From assembly GCA_035048485.1 (NCBI GenBank), contig CM068588.1, forward strand, positions 22,652,324-22,716,323: DNA of 64,000 bases, in the 5' to 3' direction. Origin of the DNA: Pteria penguin (taxonomy: Eukaryota > Mollusca > Bivalvia > Pterioida > Pteriidae). The position numbers and the translations under genes were made by a program. The first letter of the stretch is position 1. Every line of letters begins with the position of its first letter. Under the pieces are notes generated by a model. That model did no database searches, had not been told where the DNA came from, and saw nothing but the letters and a program-made list of their open reading frames with translations. Positions 1-11,500 of the stretch are shown piece by piece.

Positions 1-1508
1 TCACTTGAATTTTAGTTAAATTAAGCTTCTATATATAACAAGGAATACATGTGTATAAAACCTGGTACATCTTTGCTCTCCTTCGAATAGTAGAAACTTG
101 AAAACTACACATAAGAATCGACAATAAATAAATGGTGAAATATTTATCCACTGTTTAGGTAGAAATGTCAGAGATAGTATTTGAAAATATATTTGCATGT
201 TATTTCAAATTTAGTGAAACCGCAATAAAGATGTAATAATCTATAAACAATACGAATCCAAAGGCTAACAGTTGACTTTTAATAAAACTTTAATCACTGA
301 TATAAAATATTTACAACGGTATATTCCTATTCTTTGATAACATATTCTTTCGCTTTGATTTATTAAAAGAAAAACAAAATGTCCGCTGTGTCATGATAAC
401 CAAGAATTGGAATTATGCATCAAATGCAAGTCTTTTCTTATATAAACATCCAAATCAATCTTCATTGTCATCAAATTTCATCCCAAAATCCCAGTACTTC
501 CTTGGATACGCGGGTATCAGATCGTGGAATAACCTAGTTTCTGTTTATTCCAATTTAGATTGGGCCCAATGCAATCTCTTTGCATGAAAAAAAAATACAA
601 TCGGTTTTGAAGATGAAATGGAGTGATGCACTATGTGCAGTAACTGGAAATGATTTTATATTGAGCTTTTTTACCGTAAATCTCAAAATAAAGTCTGTAA
701 CTACTCATTCACTAACAAATCATACCACATGCTTTGATCTCGGTGATTCCAACCTGTCATTTTCTTGTACAATGTTTTGCCGGAGTCTCGTTAGATTGTT
801 TTTTCGTTTGTTTTTCTTTTGTTTTGTTTTTGTTTTGTTTTGATTTTTTTTTCGGGGGGGTAGGGGGATCTTTAATATAATTCAAATCAAATAAATTAAT
901 AAAAGGGAAAGGGTCCTATTCAGAATGTTTATGTTTATAAAATAGGGTGCTTAAGTAAAATATGTACCATTTGGTGGTACATTTTTGTTATGAAAAGGGT
1001 GCATAATAAATGTGAAAATATGTAAGTTTGAAGTAATTCTTTGCAGCTGGTTATGAGTACTATCATATACATCGTATGATAGATAGCTCCTTTTTCAACT
1101 ACAGATGCATTTAAAAAGATCTTTAGATACAAGAATTTTTAAATATGTATTAGCTTACACATAATCAAAACTTGTACTAATTTGATCCTTTAAGTCATCG
1201 GCAAAATTCCATGTTTTAATACAGATTTGCGATCTGACAAAATCCATCACCAACCGTCACCTGTTAGAGGTGCGATAATTGGTCAGCTCTCTTGTTTGAA
1301 AGACTATTGTCACTTCCATACCTCAGCAGTTGTATGATCGGATATTTTGTTATGTCTTTATATTAACATATTCATATGTTTGCTGCGCTCTATGTTCCTT
1401 TCATACAACTGTGGCTTTTACAACACCCTTGTTACCTTTCAGCTGTGCTACAATTCATACTTAAAATGCATAGATTTTAGTAACGTTGTGACCATTTCTT
1501 ATTACTTA
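1..1508. other. Intergenic, no gene recognised
   Basis: AT-rich, with only short chance ORFs. A T-rich TTTG/TTTTG tract ending in a G run occupies 795-866. Nothing else is supported. Confidence 0.6.
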
Positions 1509-3571
1509 GGGACCATGCAATATTTATCACCGGGGTGGGACCGGTGCAAAATGTGATGGGACATACACTTTTTTTATAACCATACAACATGGGACAGAGA
1601 GATTTTTCACAGAGATTCTGCATGGGATAACTACTTTTTTTACAACAATGCACTGATTGTTAGCTCACCTGAGCCGAAGGCTCAAAGTTTTCGTCCAGAC
1701 CTATTTACAGGTGGCGCCACCATAGTCAAAAGTAGGTCACAAAAGAGTATCCTCCTTTGACAATATTCTTCTTCATACTGGCTGTATAAAGAGACAAACA
1801 GAATTCATAGAAATGAACTAGAGGGATGAGTGAAGACATGTTGTCATTTTGGTTCCCTTTCAAAATCAAATTTTAGATTATTTTTTTCGACATTTTTTGG
1901 ACTACGTGATTTCAATGCAGAAAAGTGTCATATTTTCTAGTTAATTGATAATGATGATTTCTTATGGACTATTGTGATCATAATTATGGTAAGGAATGTT
2001 ACTTTGAAAGAGTTCTGTCAATATCTCAATTTTTGGATTTTCTATGAATTTTTTAAGACTTCCAAATAAGGCTGTATAGGGACAATTCTTCACATTTTTA
2101 ACTTCTGCTGTTATACCACACGAAAGATTTTAATGAAACATGGAATACATGAAGTACTATAGGTCCTCTATCAATTTTGTACATTTCATCCAAATTGGTC
2201 AACAGATGATGCCACCATGTCTAAAAACTAGGTCTCACAATGGTACATATACTACTGGGTAATTAAAATATGGAGAGTAGCGGTTCAAATCCAGCTGTGG
2301 TCAATTTTTTTTTTTCATTTCTTTACACATCTAAATAAGTTTTTAGATGTTTCTCAACATATGAAATTAGGCCATTTTAAGTTGGATCTGGACAATATTT
2401 GAAACAATTGCTGTTCATGACCCAGACATGAAATTCGTCAACAAAAGGTCCCACCTAAAGAAAATGATTAACTTGTTGCCCTGAATCACATATTGTAGAG
2501 ACAAAGCAAATGCTTGATATCAAACCCACCTGAATGGATGTGCAAAAAAGTGTTGTTTTTAATTCTGGTCTGAAATAAAATTTGACATATTTTCAATATT
2601 TGTGTTAACTTAGTCACAGTAATTAAAAGTGAATTCTTCCTTCCTGCATGACTGATCATCTACATGTAGGTACTCAGGTCAGCGATAATAGGCCCACCTG
2701 GGCCTCTTGGTTTTTATGATCTTATAAACTTTGAACATCTAAAACATGAATAACCATAACATAAGAATAAAAGTAAACCTTGATAAACTTAAACAAAATC
2801 ACAAAACAACCATCCATGCACTCTTTGGCTTTGCAACATAAAAATAAATGACTGAAATATGAAATATTATCCAACACATAAAGTCATACAGTCACAAGAA
2901 TTATTACATAAAAGAAGAAAGAGAGTGAATTTGAAGAAACTGAATCTGAAATTCTGCCTGTTGTTCCCATATACATCACACCGTTCCGTCCGTTTACCAC
3001 TGAGATTGCAAGTTTACTCTTTGTAACTTCATGAAACAATGTCATAAATTTGTGCTTAAAAAGATACTCTTTGTGATTATATCATATGTAAAGTATAATA
3101 ATGATGATCACTTTGCCTAGTATTTGTTTGTGTGATAGAAAAAGGCATAGGAAGTATGGCCAGGGGTCACATTTTCACATATGATATAGTAATGCATGCT
3201 TCATTTGAACAGTTTTGTTATTAGTATCATTTTTATGCTTCTGAGTAAATGATATGTAATATATTTTTACAATTTATAAATTACAGAATGCTTTAGGAAA
3301 AGTAATTTACTTATGGATATTTCCAAATACACATACTTGTACATGTACAAACATTTTATATTTGTGCGTTAGCTGATAAGATGTTTATACATACATAAAC
3401 ATTAAAACTATACCAAACATTGTGATTTGTGATGGGACATGTACTTTTTTCACTTAAAATTGATATGGAACAATTACTTTTTTTAAAGACGTATGCATGG
3501 GACACATACATTTTTAAATCAAATTTCCAAATGCACCGGTCCCACCCCGGTGATAAATATTGCATGGTCCC
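1509..3571. mobile_element. 2.06 kb element with perfect 40-bp terminal inverted repeats
   Basis: The 40 bp at 1509-1548 (GGGACCATGCAATATTTATC onward) recur exactly inverted at 3532-3571. Inside each end, the motif CATGGGACA-n-TACTTTTTTT recurs several times in the same orientation. No transposase ORF is present and a Helentron-like copy is nested at 1660-2709. No clear target duplication was found. Confidence 0.8.
1660..2709 (-). mobile_element. Helentron-like non-autonomous element, short copy
   Basis: Shares both ends with the longer copy at 9460-12222, in opposite orientation: CAAGAGGCCCA-GTGGGCCTA at one end and GGCTCAGGTGAGCTAA at the other. It contains a GGTTCAAATCC motif like a tRNA B box at about 2284. 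Inserted within the 1509-3571 element. Confidence 0.75.
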
Positions 3572-4919
3572 GTATGATTAAAAACATAAATCAAACGTTG
3601 GATGTAATTAATACTTTGAAACTTTATTAATTATTCAATTTCTCCATGGAATAATTAAATGTCTCTTTTGTGTGTGTGAATTGCGTTGTTACATCAATGT
3701 AAAAATTCGTTCCTGAATAAGAGATTTTCAGATACATGATAAATCATCATATAGAAGTTGCTGCTTATTGTAATATGATTTGTAACATGAAATCGCTGCT
3801 TGTTGGGTGGAGATTCATAACTTAATTTTGCAGTAGATTCTATTTGGGGCCTTCTTTCATTTTCAATTTAAAGGAAAAAAAGATCTGTGTGTTGCAATAG
3901 ATATTTCCAATTATAATTTGTATTGGTTGTAATATATTAAACTCTCTCTTATTTAATTACCTTGTATCATAAATTGATATTTAGACATTCAATGTTTGAA
4001 TAAGGCTGTCTATTGTTAATTTATGAATTCGCTAATTCTTAGAATAGATTTTGCAGTTTTTGGACTCATTTTTTCACAAGCAGAATGGTATTTATATTTA
4101 TAGCAACTATTTAGAGGCCAATGTACATCCACGGCGTTTCGTGAAAGTTGAACGCCTTCGACATCGATTGTATGATCTCTAGACCATCACAAAGAGCACA
4201 AGTTTTGTATTGACCTTCTATGTATTTTTACAGGCTGCTTCTTGAGTCTTGCATCCTGATTCACAAACAACTACGGAGACCATGTCGGTCCTTGTCTCAA
4301 CCTTTTCGGAGTCCTCAATTTCGTCCCCTCTGACTGTTGTCGAGACTTCTACGAAGCAGGGACCTAAGCTCCTTTTCAGAGAGGCAGAGCATGGTTGGTT
4401 CATTTTGATGTCACTTTATAATTGTGGTGTTAAAATTGAATTATTCCATAATACTGTTCGTGTTTATCATCTTAAAACCTCTTTTGGTTCTTGTTCTTAG
4501 ATACGAGAATTATTTAGAAAATTTCAATTTGCTTTGATTGTACATTATACTGGAATGGGAAGGTAAGCCTGTGAGCAGGTAAACAATACCAACTGAGTTA
4601 CGATTGTCACTTCAACTGACCATCCTAATCGGTACCACAACTGCATTACAATCAAAAGTTTTGTCTTTTTACGTGCTTATTTTTGTATTTTGTATTTTCT
4701 GTATGTCCATGTCGATATATGTCATACTGTTGAGTGCATTGTTTATTTTCTTTATTACAATGATCATGGTCACAGGGATTAGACAGAATGACAAAGTTGT
4801 TTTGATATATACAGGTATACACATTCTAATACAAACAAAACAAAAGAAAGCATGGAACAGAGTAGTATAGCAGGAATTGCAAGCGGAAATAAACGATAGA
4901 CTTCATATGTATATGTAAA
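3572..4919. other. Intergenic, two exon-like islands and a dispersed repeat
   Basis: AT-rich sequence with two GC-richer islands at 4103-4185 and 4233-4395, described separately. From about 4560 it resembles 17715-17930 (GGGAAGGT, GTAAAC, ACCGTCCTAA-like blocks), an old dispersed repeat. Confidence 0.5.
4103..4395 (+). other. Two exon-like islands of unknown origin
   Basis: After TTTATAG at 4102 a frame reads NYLEANVHPRRFVKVERLRH then RLYDL and a stop. After TTTTTACAG at 4233 a second island holds a Ser/Thr-rich frame, TETMSVLVSTFSESSISSPL. Both are GC-richer than the surroundings and have plausible acceptors. No family is recognised; they may be exons of an unknown gene or a decayed insertion. 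Confidence 0.25.
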
Positions 4920-6003
4920 ACAAGGGCAACACCTAGCGTAGCATAATACGCCTGTCGCTTAGTATGGAAACATACCCCTTTACCTATTATTCAGGACATC
5001 AGCACATAATTTGGCCCCAGGCAGCAACCCTGTGAAATATTATGGAAATCCATGAAGGCAATACGAATTTGTGGCAAAGAGAAGAATTCAACACCTTCCT
5101 CCTTTCTCTCATTCTTCTATGTCAAAAATGTAAGTGTACAGAAAAAATAAAATCCTGTAATAAATATTAAATTTCATACACAACTCTAGCACAATTTAGA
5201 TTTGAGAGAGTTGGAGTAGGAATTGAATGTCTTATGATTTCACAATAAAAAGATATGACTTTGCATCAAGGTCATGACACATCCTTGGGTTCTAAGCAAC
5301 AATTCTGTGATATATTGAAATCCGTGCAATAGGTAAGAAGTTATGGACCTGACATAAATTATACCCATCACGTACACTGTGACCTTGACCTTGCATGTAT
5401 GACTTTGAGTCAAGGTCATGACACGTCTTTTGGGTTCTAGGCAACAATTATTCAGATCCATGCAAGGGGTAAAAAGTTATGGCCCAGACAAAGGTTTAAC
5501 CATCATGCGCAGTGACTTGTCCTTTGCAGATATAACCTTGGTTCAAGGTCAAGACAGTTCTGTGAAATATTATTCAAGTTCAAGTTAGAGCCCAGACAAA
5601 GATTTATATATCATATACAGTGTGACATTGATCTTGCAGATATGACCTTTGAGTCAGGTCATGACACACCCTTGGGTCCTGGGCAAGAACTCATTGAAAT
5701 ATTATTAAAATCCATACAAGATGTAAAAAATTAGGGCCTGGACAAAAATCTAACTGACATAAGCATTTTGACTTTGAAAAATCAATTCGGTTCATTTTCC
5801 AGTCATAAGAAAAAGTGTGCAAAGTTTAAAAGTTCTAGCATACACAGTGTGGTTTGCACGTTGTGTACAAGCTGCATTCTCAAAATATGCTATTTTTGAC
5901 CCGAAAATGATCTTGACCTTTGACCCTGATATTGAAAATCAATAGGATTTGTCCTCATGTCATAAGAAATAAGTGTACCAAGTTTGAAAGTCCTAGCCTA
6001 AAA
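4920..6003. mobile_element. Non-autonomous repeat element with degenerate core repeats of about 130-150 bp
   Basis: Begins GGGCAACACCTAGCGTAGCA then TAATACGCC, a terminus also seen at 18535. It holds about four degenerate units around TCAAGGTCATGACAC (5260, 5410, 5540, 5650), then an AAGTTTGAAAGTCCTAG block repeated near 5825 and 5975. Confidence 0.6.
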
Positions 6004-6117
6004 CACAGGGCATGTCAGTTATGCTAAATAATCGTTGACGTCACATGTTGACACATATAAAAAAATGTGTCAACATGCGACATCAACGATTATATAGCAT
6101 AACTGACATGCCCTGTG
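6004..6117. mobile_element. Foldback/MITE-like near-perfect hairpin, 53-bp arms
   Basis: 6004-6056 (starting CACAGGGCATGTCAGTTATG) is repeated inverted at 6065-6117 with three mismatches and an 8-nt spacer. RNA from either strand would form a long hairpin. No target duplication was identified. Confidence 0.85.
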
Positions 6118-6186
6118 ACTTAAGTAGGTTTAGATGCTAACACAAAACTAATTCATCTAAAACAGAGCTATATAAAAAGGGATGCA

Positions 6187-8351
6187 TTTATTTATTTATT
6201 TATACATTTCATATCTATTTACAATTCATTTATCATCACAATTTTCATCTGACATTGTATACAGCAAAATCCTCATACAATCATATACAACAAAATACAG
6301 GTTTGACAAACAATGCACCAATATAGAGTCACACGCTGACAACATGTAGCTATATGTACTTACGGTAACCACACATATTACATAAAGAATAACACGACAT
6401 TTCATGAACCACATTTGCATAGGAGCAGGTATGGCAAGTTAAAAAATATTGAAGCTGAAAGCATGAATAATCACGAAAACAGCAACGGATTCTAACACTG
6501 TTTGGTTTATGTGAGATATAATACATGATTTCTAAAATTTTTCATGTTTACTATTGAAGCACTATTTTTAAATTCTAACTGCTACCAAGTATATACTCTA
6601 TCAGCCTATAAGAAGCTGAAGACTACAATGTTTCAGATATGGCTTTGTATATTTGCATCTATGTACATTTCATGTAATCATCATAACTGATGTCCTAGCC
6701 AGATAAACAAAAGGTCATCTCATTAATATACAAAAGTTTACAAAGTAATGGCATCTGGCTGATGCATTGTTCATAAATTTCTACCCATATAATGAGCAAT
6801 GGAGCCATCTGAAGCGAAGTGTTTTATACACCTATTTAAGAATGACTTTGACCTAACAGATTTCACTTTGATTACAAGCTTGGGATATACATGTAAATTT
6901 GACTTCTGAAAAGTACTGGGTCAGAAGATACGACTTCAATACCTTAAAACAATTTCTGAATGACCTTGCCCTTTGACAAATGACCTTGAGTGACAATAGA
7001 GCAAACCACTTGTTCCACAAGCAGAATGTGTGAAAAGTATGATTTGATTACATAAATTAGGCAACAAGAAAAATATACTCAATGACATGCACAAAACAAA
7101 GCAATGCCTTTAAATATTTTTCTAGCAGCTTTAAAAATGCCAAAACAAAGACAAACAAAATAACGTCTCCAAAAGCTGAAGCCATAAAATAAAAAATATC
7201 AAAACAATTTTTCTCTGAAAAAAATCATTCTATCATTTCAAATTCTTTTTTCTTCACATAAAACTTATTTTCATTTGTGCGTTTTCAGCTAATAAGACAT
7301 CAACTCCCTGAGATGTCTATATTGAGCATTAAATCATTTTATAGTACAAGTGTAAATTACATCAAAAATAATCTTATATGAAATTACTGGCTTATCTATA
7401 CCTGAGAAAAATTTTCTGCAAATGTAAAAATCAAACTTTAAACATTTTACATGACCTGAAGTCAGCATTACAACAATGGGAATGATACAGTTTAAGATTC
7501 CAATTTATCTTTTGAGCATTTTTATGAAATTCATTCTTTACATCATAATTACATACCGCACTATAGCTTGAAATAGCTTTGTGATTCATTCATTGTCCAA
7601 AAACGGAGCAAGATAAATATCGGGTCTCCGGAAAATGGCATTCAGTATACATGCAGATTATGAATCCAATTTTATGAACAAATTCAGTACTTAAAGTTGT
7701 ATGGATGATCAATAATTCATTTTCATACAACATAATGTCACCCTAAATTGTTTTCATCATGATTAGTATTATTTACAAAAACAATGTGAGAAACATGCAA
7801 CTCCTTAAGGTAGTCAGCAACTGTCATTTAAATATCTGAAACTCCAATCCAAATGTATACTAACAAAAAATGTTGATTGACCCTGTTGACTGACATTATT
7901 ATTTGAATCTTTCTATATAAGGCTGTGATTCAAAGTCAAAATTATCAAACACGTTTAGATTACTGTAATTTTCAAATTCAAAGCATTTCTTTTTCTTAAA
8001 CCACATGTTAATCCTGTAAAAGTTTTCTTTAACCCCACATTATACATAACCCTAACAACAATTGCAACCACTGCTCCTGGTTTATCTTTTCCACATCCAC
8101 TGTCTGGTTGAGTTCACTTCAATCCACAAATTTTTATCGATAATATTGAGAAAACTTGTTGATGGCAGTGAACTTGATCAGACAGTAACTTCATATCTTA
8201 TAAGTGTTTGAAATAAATGTAAATTAGTGTCACGTCTATTTCAATGTAAGCAGCTAGTTCCCATCCATGACCAGTTTTCCATACAAATGATGATGTTGCA
8301 TACGATATAACAAGGCAACAGATAGTAGATTTCCTGATGTGTTTGAGCATG
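6187..8351 (-). other. UBXN7: Probable UBXN7 3' UTR ending in overlapping poly(A) signals
   Basis: No ORF of note and no repeat family recognised. The first good minus-strand AATAAA hexamers after the stop are overlapping copies at 6187-6202. A 3' UTR of about 2.2 kb is inference. Confidence 0.4.
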
Positions 8352-8510
8352 TTATCTGGATTGTACAAATATAGATTCCTGTGGAAATAGTCCTGCCTCT
8401 TCTAATGTAATATCAAAGTCCATGTAAGAAAGTTTACGCTTTGGAAAGTTTGTCACAAGTTCATACCTCTCGTTTGAGTATCCTTGTTCACATACATAAA
8501 GAACTAAGGC
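8352..8510 (-). CDS. UBXN7: UBXN7 exon 12 (UBX C-terminus and stop)
   Basis: Encodes ALVLYVCEQGYSNERYELVT, then NFPKRKLSYMDFDITLEEAG and LFPQESIFVQSR, ending at TAA. It aligns along its whole length with the vertebrate UBXN7 tail. The p97-binding turn is FPK rather than FPR. Confidence 0.96.
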   Translation of the reverse strand, partial: ALVLYVCEQGYSNERYELVTNFPKRKLSYMDFDITLEEAGLFPQESIFVQSR

Positions 8511-11500
8511 CTGGAAATATAAAATACCTGTATAGTAAAACTTACAGAAATGACACTGTGACTGGTACTGGTGGAGACCCGCTTCTTGGCTAAAAGCGGT
8601 TACCAGCTACCACATTATTCGGAGTATTCAAAATGTACGTGTACAAAATTTTTGTTTACGTTTACAAAATTTCTGTATGTAATGGTAGGAACCTTGTGTA
8701 TTGCAGACAACCACATGAAAAACATTTCATGAATTCATATTTTAACAGCCGAAATAGCAAATTAGCTTAGAACAGCTCTTAGCCAGAAACTGGTCTTGGA
8801 CCAATATGTTTGCTGCAGTTAAAAGTATTGTCTCACAATTTTTTGCATACAAATCACCACAGAAAAACAATTCATTAACCTCTCTGAGGATATGATAAAA
8901 TCATGGACTACATCCCATTCATTTGCAATGTCAACAGAATACACCACAACACTCAATTTAATCAAATCAGGTGAAAACCATTGATAACGCCCATGGCTAA
9001 GAAAAGATGTTAAACCATACATCAGTAATCTATTCAATACAATTTAATAAAGTATCATTTATTGCAGGTTACTTATAATAATTTAATTATTTTGAAGCAA
9101 TTAAAAACAAAGGTAAGTTACATATGACTGTCTTACCAGTAATTTTGATTTACAAGATATACACAACTGTTGCCTATTGCCGTCAGGAAATCGGATCAAT
9201 AACTTTGACTTGGGATCTACAATGAAAATATACATTCGTTACCATAAATTTCCCATCTATACGGTGTACCCGAGACATGCCAAAACAAGAGCATGTTTGT
9301 CAAACATGCCCCCCAACATGGGTTTATTTCATAGCAGCAGCAAAGCTATAAGTTACTTAAGTTCTTTAGCTCTAAGTTACAAGTATCAAGGGCCAAATTC
9401 CTATAGAAATATCAAAATAAAATCTGTATTACATAAAGGTACTTGACTAATCATCCAAACAAGAGGCCCAAGTGGGCCTATATCGCTCACCTGAGTACCT
9501 AGATGATCAGTCATGCATGAAGGAAGAATTCATTTATTTTTGCATTAATGTGACTAAGTCAACACAGATGTGGAAAATATGTCAAATTTTATTTCAGGCT
9601 AGAATAAAAAACAAGAGGCCCAAGTGGGCCTATATCGCTCACCTGAGTACCTAGATTATCAGTCATGCATGAAGGAGAATTCATTTATTTTTGCATTAAT
9701 GTGACTAAGTCAACACAGATGTTGAAAATATGTCAAATTTTATTTCAGGCTAGAATAAAAAACAACACTTTTTTACACATCCATTCAGGTGATTTTGATA
9801 TTAAGCATTTCCTTTGTCTCTGCAAGAAGTCATTCAGGGCAACAAGTTAGTCATTTTCTTTAGGTGGGGCCTTTTGTTGACTGATTTCAAGTCTGGGTCA
9901 TGAACAACAATTGTTTCAAATATTGTCCAGATCTAACTTAAAATTGCCTAATTTCATATGTTGAGTGTTGAGAAACATCTAAAAACTTATTTAGATGTGT
10001 AAAGAAATGAAAAAAAAATTTTGACCACAGCTGGATTTGAACCGCTACTCTCCATATTTCAATTACCAAGTGGTATATGTACTATTGTGAGAACTGCTTT
10101 TTAGACATGGTGGCATTATCTGTTCACCAATTTGGATGAAATTTACCAAATTGATAGAGGACTAATAGTACTTCATGTATTCCATGTTTCATTAAAATCT
10201 TTCATGTGGTATAACAGCAGAAGTGAAAAATGAGATTGAATTGTTCCTATACACCCTCATTTGGAAGTCTTAAAAAATTCATAGAAAATCCAAAAATTGA
10301 GATATTGACAAAATTCTTTCAAAGTAACAATCCTTACCATAATTATGATCACAATAGTCCATAAGAAATCATCATTATCAATTAACTAGGAAATATGACA
10401 CTTTTTTCTGCATTGAATCACCAAGTCCAAAGAAATGTCGAAAAAAATTCTAAAATTTGATTTTGGAAGGGAACCAAAATGACAATACATCTTCACTCAT
10501 CCCTCTAGATCATTTCTATGCATTCTGTTTGTCTCTGTATACAGCCCGTATGAAAAAGAATATTGTTAAACGAGGGAACTCTTTTGTGACCTACTCTTGA
10601 CTATGGTGGCGCCACCTGTAAAAGAGGTCTCGACGAAAACAACAGAATTTGAAGAGGATCATAAGTGACTTATTTCTACCAAGATTTATTAAAATCCCTC
10701 AAACAGTTTTGTAGAAAAAGTTGAAAATGTGAAAAATGGCCAAAACACCCCCCCCCCTTTTTTTTTTTGGAAGTCTTAAACGTAAAATTCCTAATTTCAT
10801 ATGTTGAGTGTTGAGAAACATCTAAAAACTTATTTAGATGTGTAAAAAAAAAAAAAATTTTTTTGACCACAGCTGGATTTGAACCGCTACTCTCCATATT
10901 TCAATTACCAAGTGGTATATGTACCATTGTGAGACCTACTTTTAGACATGGTGGCATTATCTGTTAACCAATTTGGATGATCCGCACAAAAAAACAAAAC
11001 CTTTGAAAAGGACTATGAGTACTTGCATCCTACCCAGTTTTATCACAATCCTTCAAGTTGTTCTGTAGATCAAGTTGAAGATATGAAAAATTGTCCCCCC
11101 ACCCTTTTCTTGGAAGTCTTAAAAAATTCATAAAAAATTCAAAAATCGAGACATTGAAAAAATTCCTTCGCACCAGCATTCCTTACCATAGAAATGATTA
11201 AATGAAACCAAATGAATGCATCAATGTTTACTAAAAGAAAATAAATAACTCTTTAATGCATTAAAATAACAAAGTCCAAAATAAAAATGAAAAAACGTCA
11301 AAAATTTGATTTCGGAATGGAACCAAAAAATATCAACACTTCTTCCCATATGCCTCTAAATCATTCCTATGCAGTCGGTTTGTCGCTGTATGCACCCGAT
11401 CTGAATAAGAAGTTTGTCAAAGGAGGGTACCCTCTGTGACCTACTTTTGTCTGTGGTGGTGCCAACCTGTTTCATGGATCCTGACAAAAATGACCACATT

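Noticed and set aside
393..843. Plus-strand open frames near the left edge
   Set aside because: Low-complexity ends, no splice context and no family resemblance.
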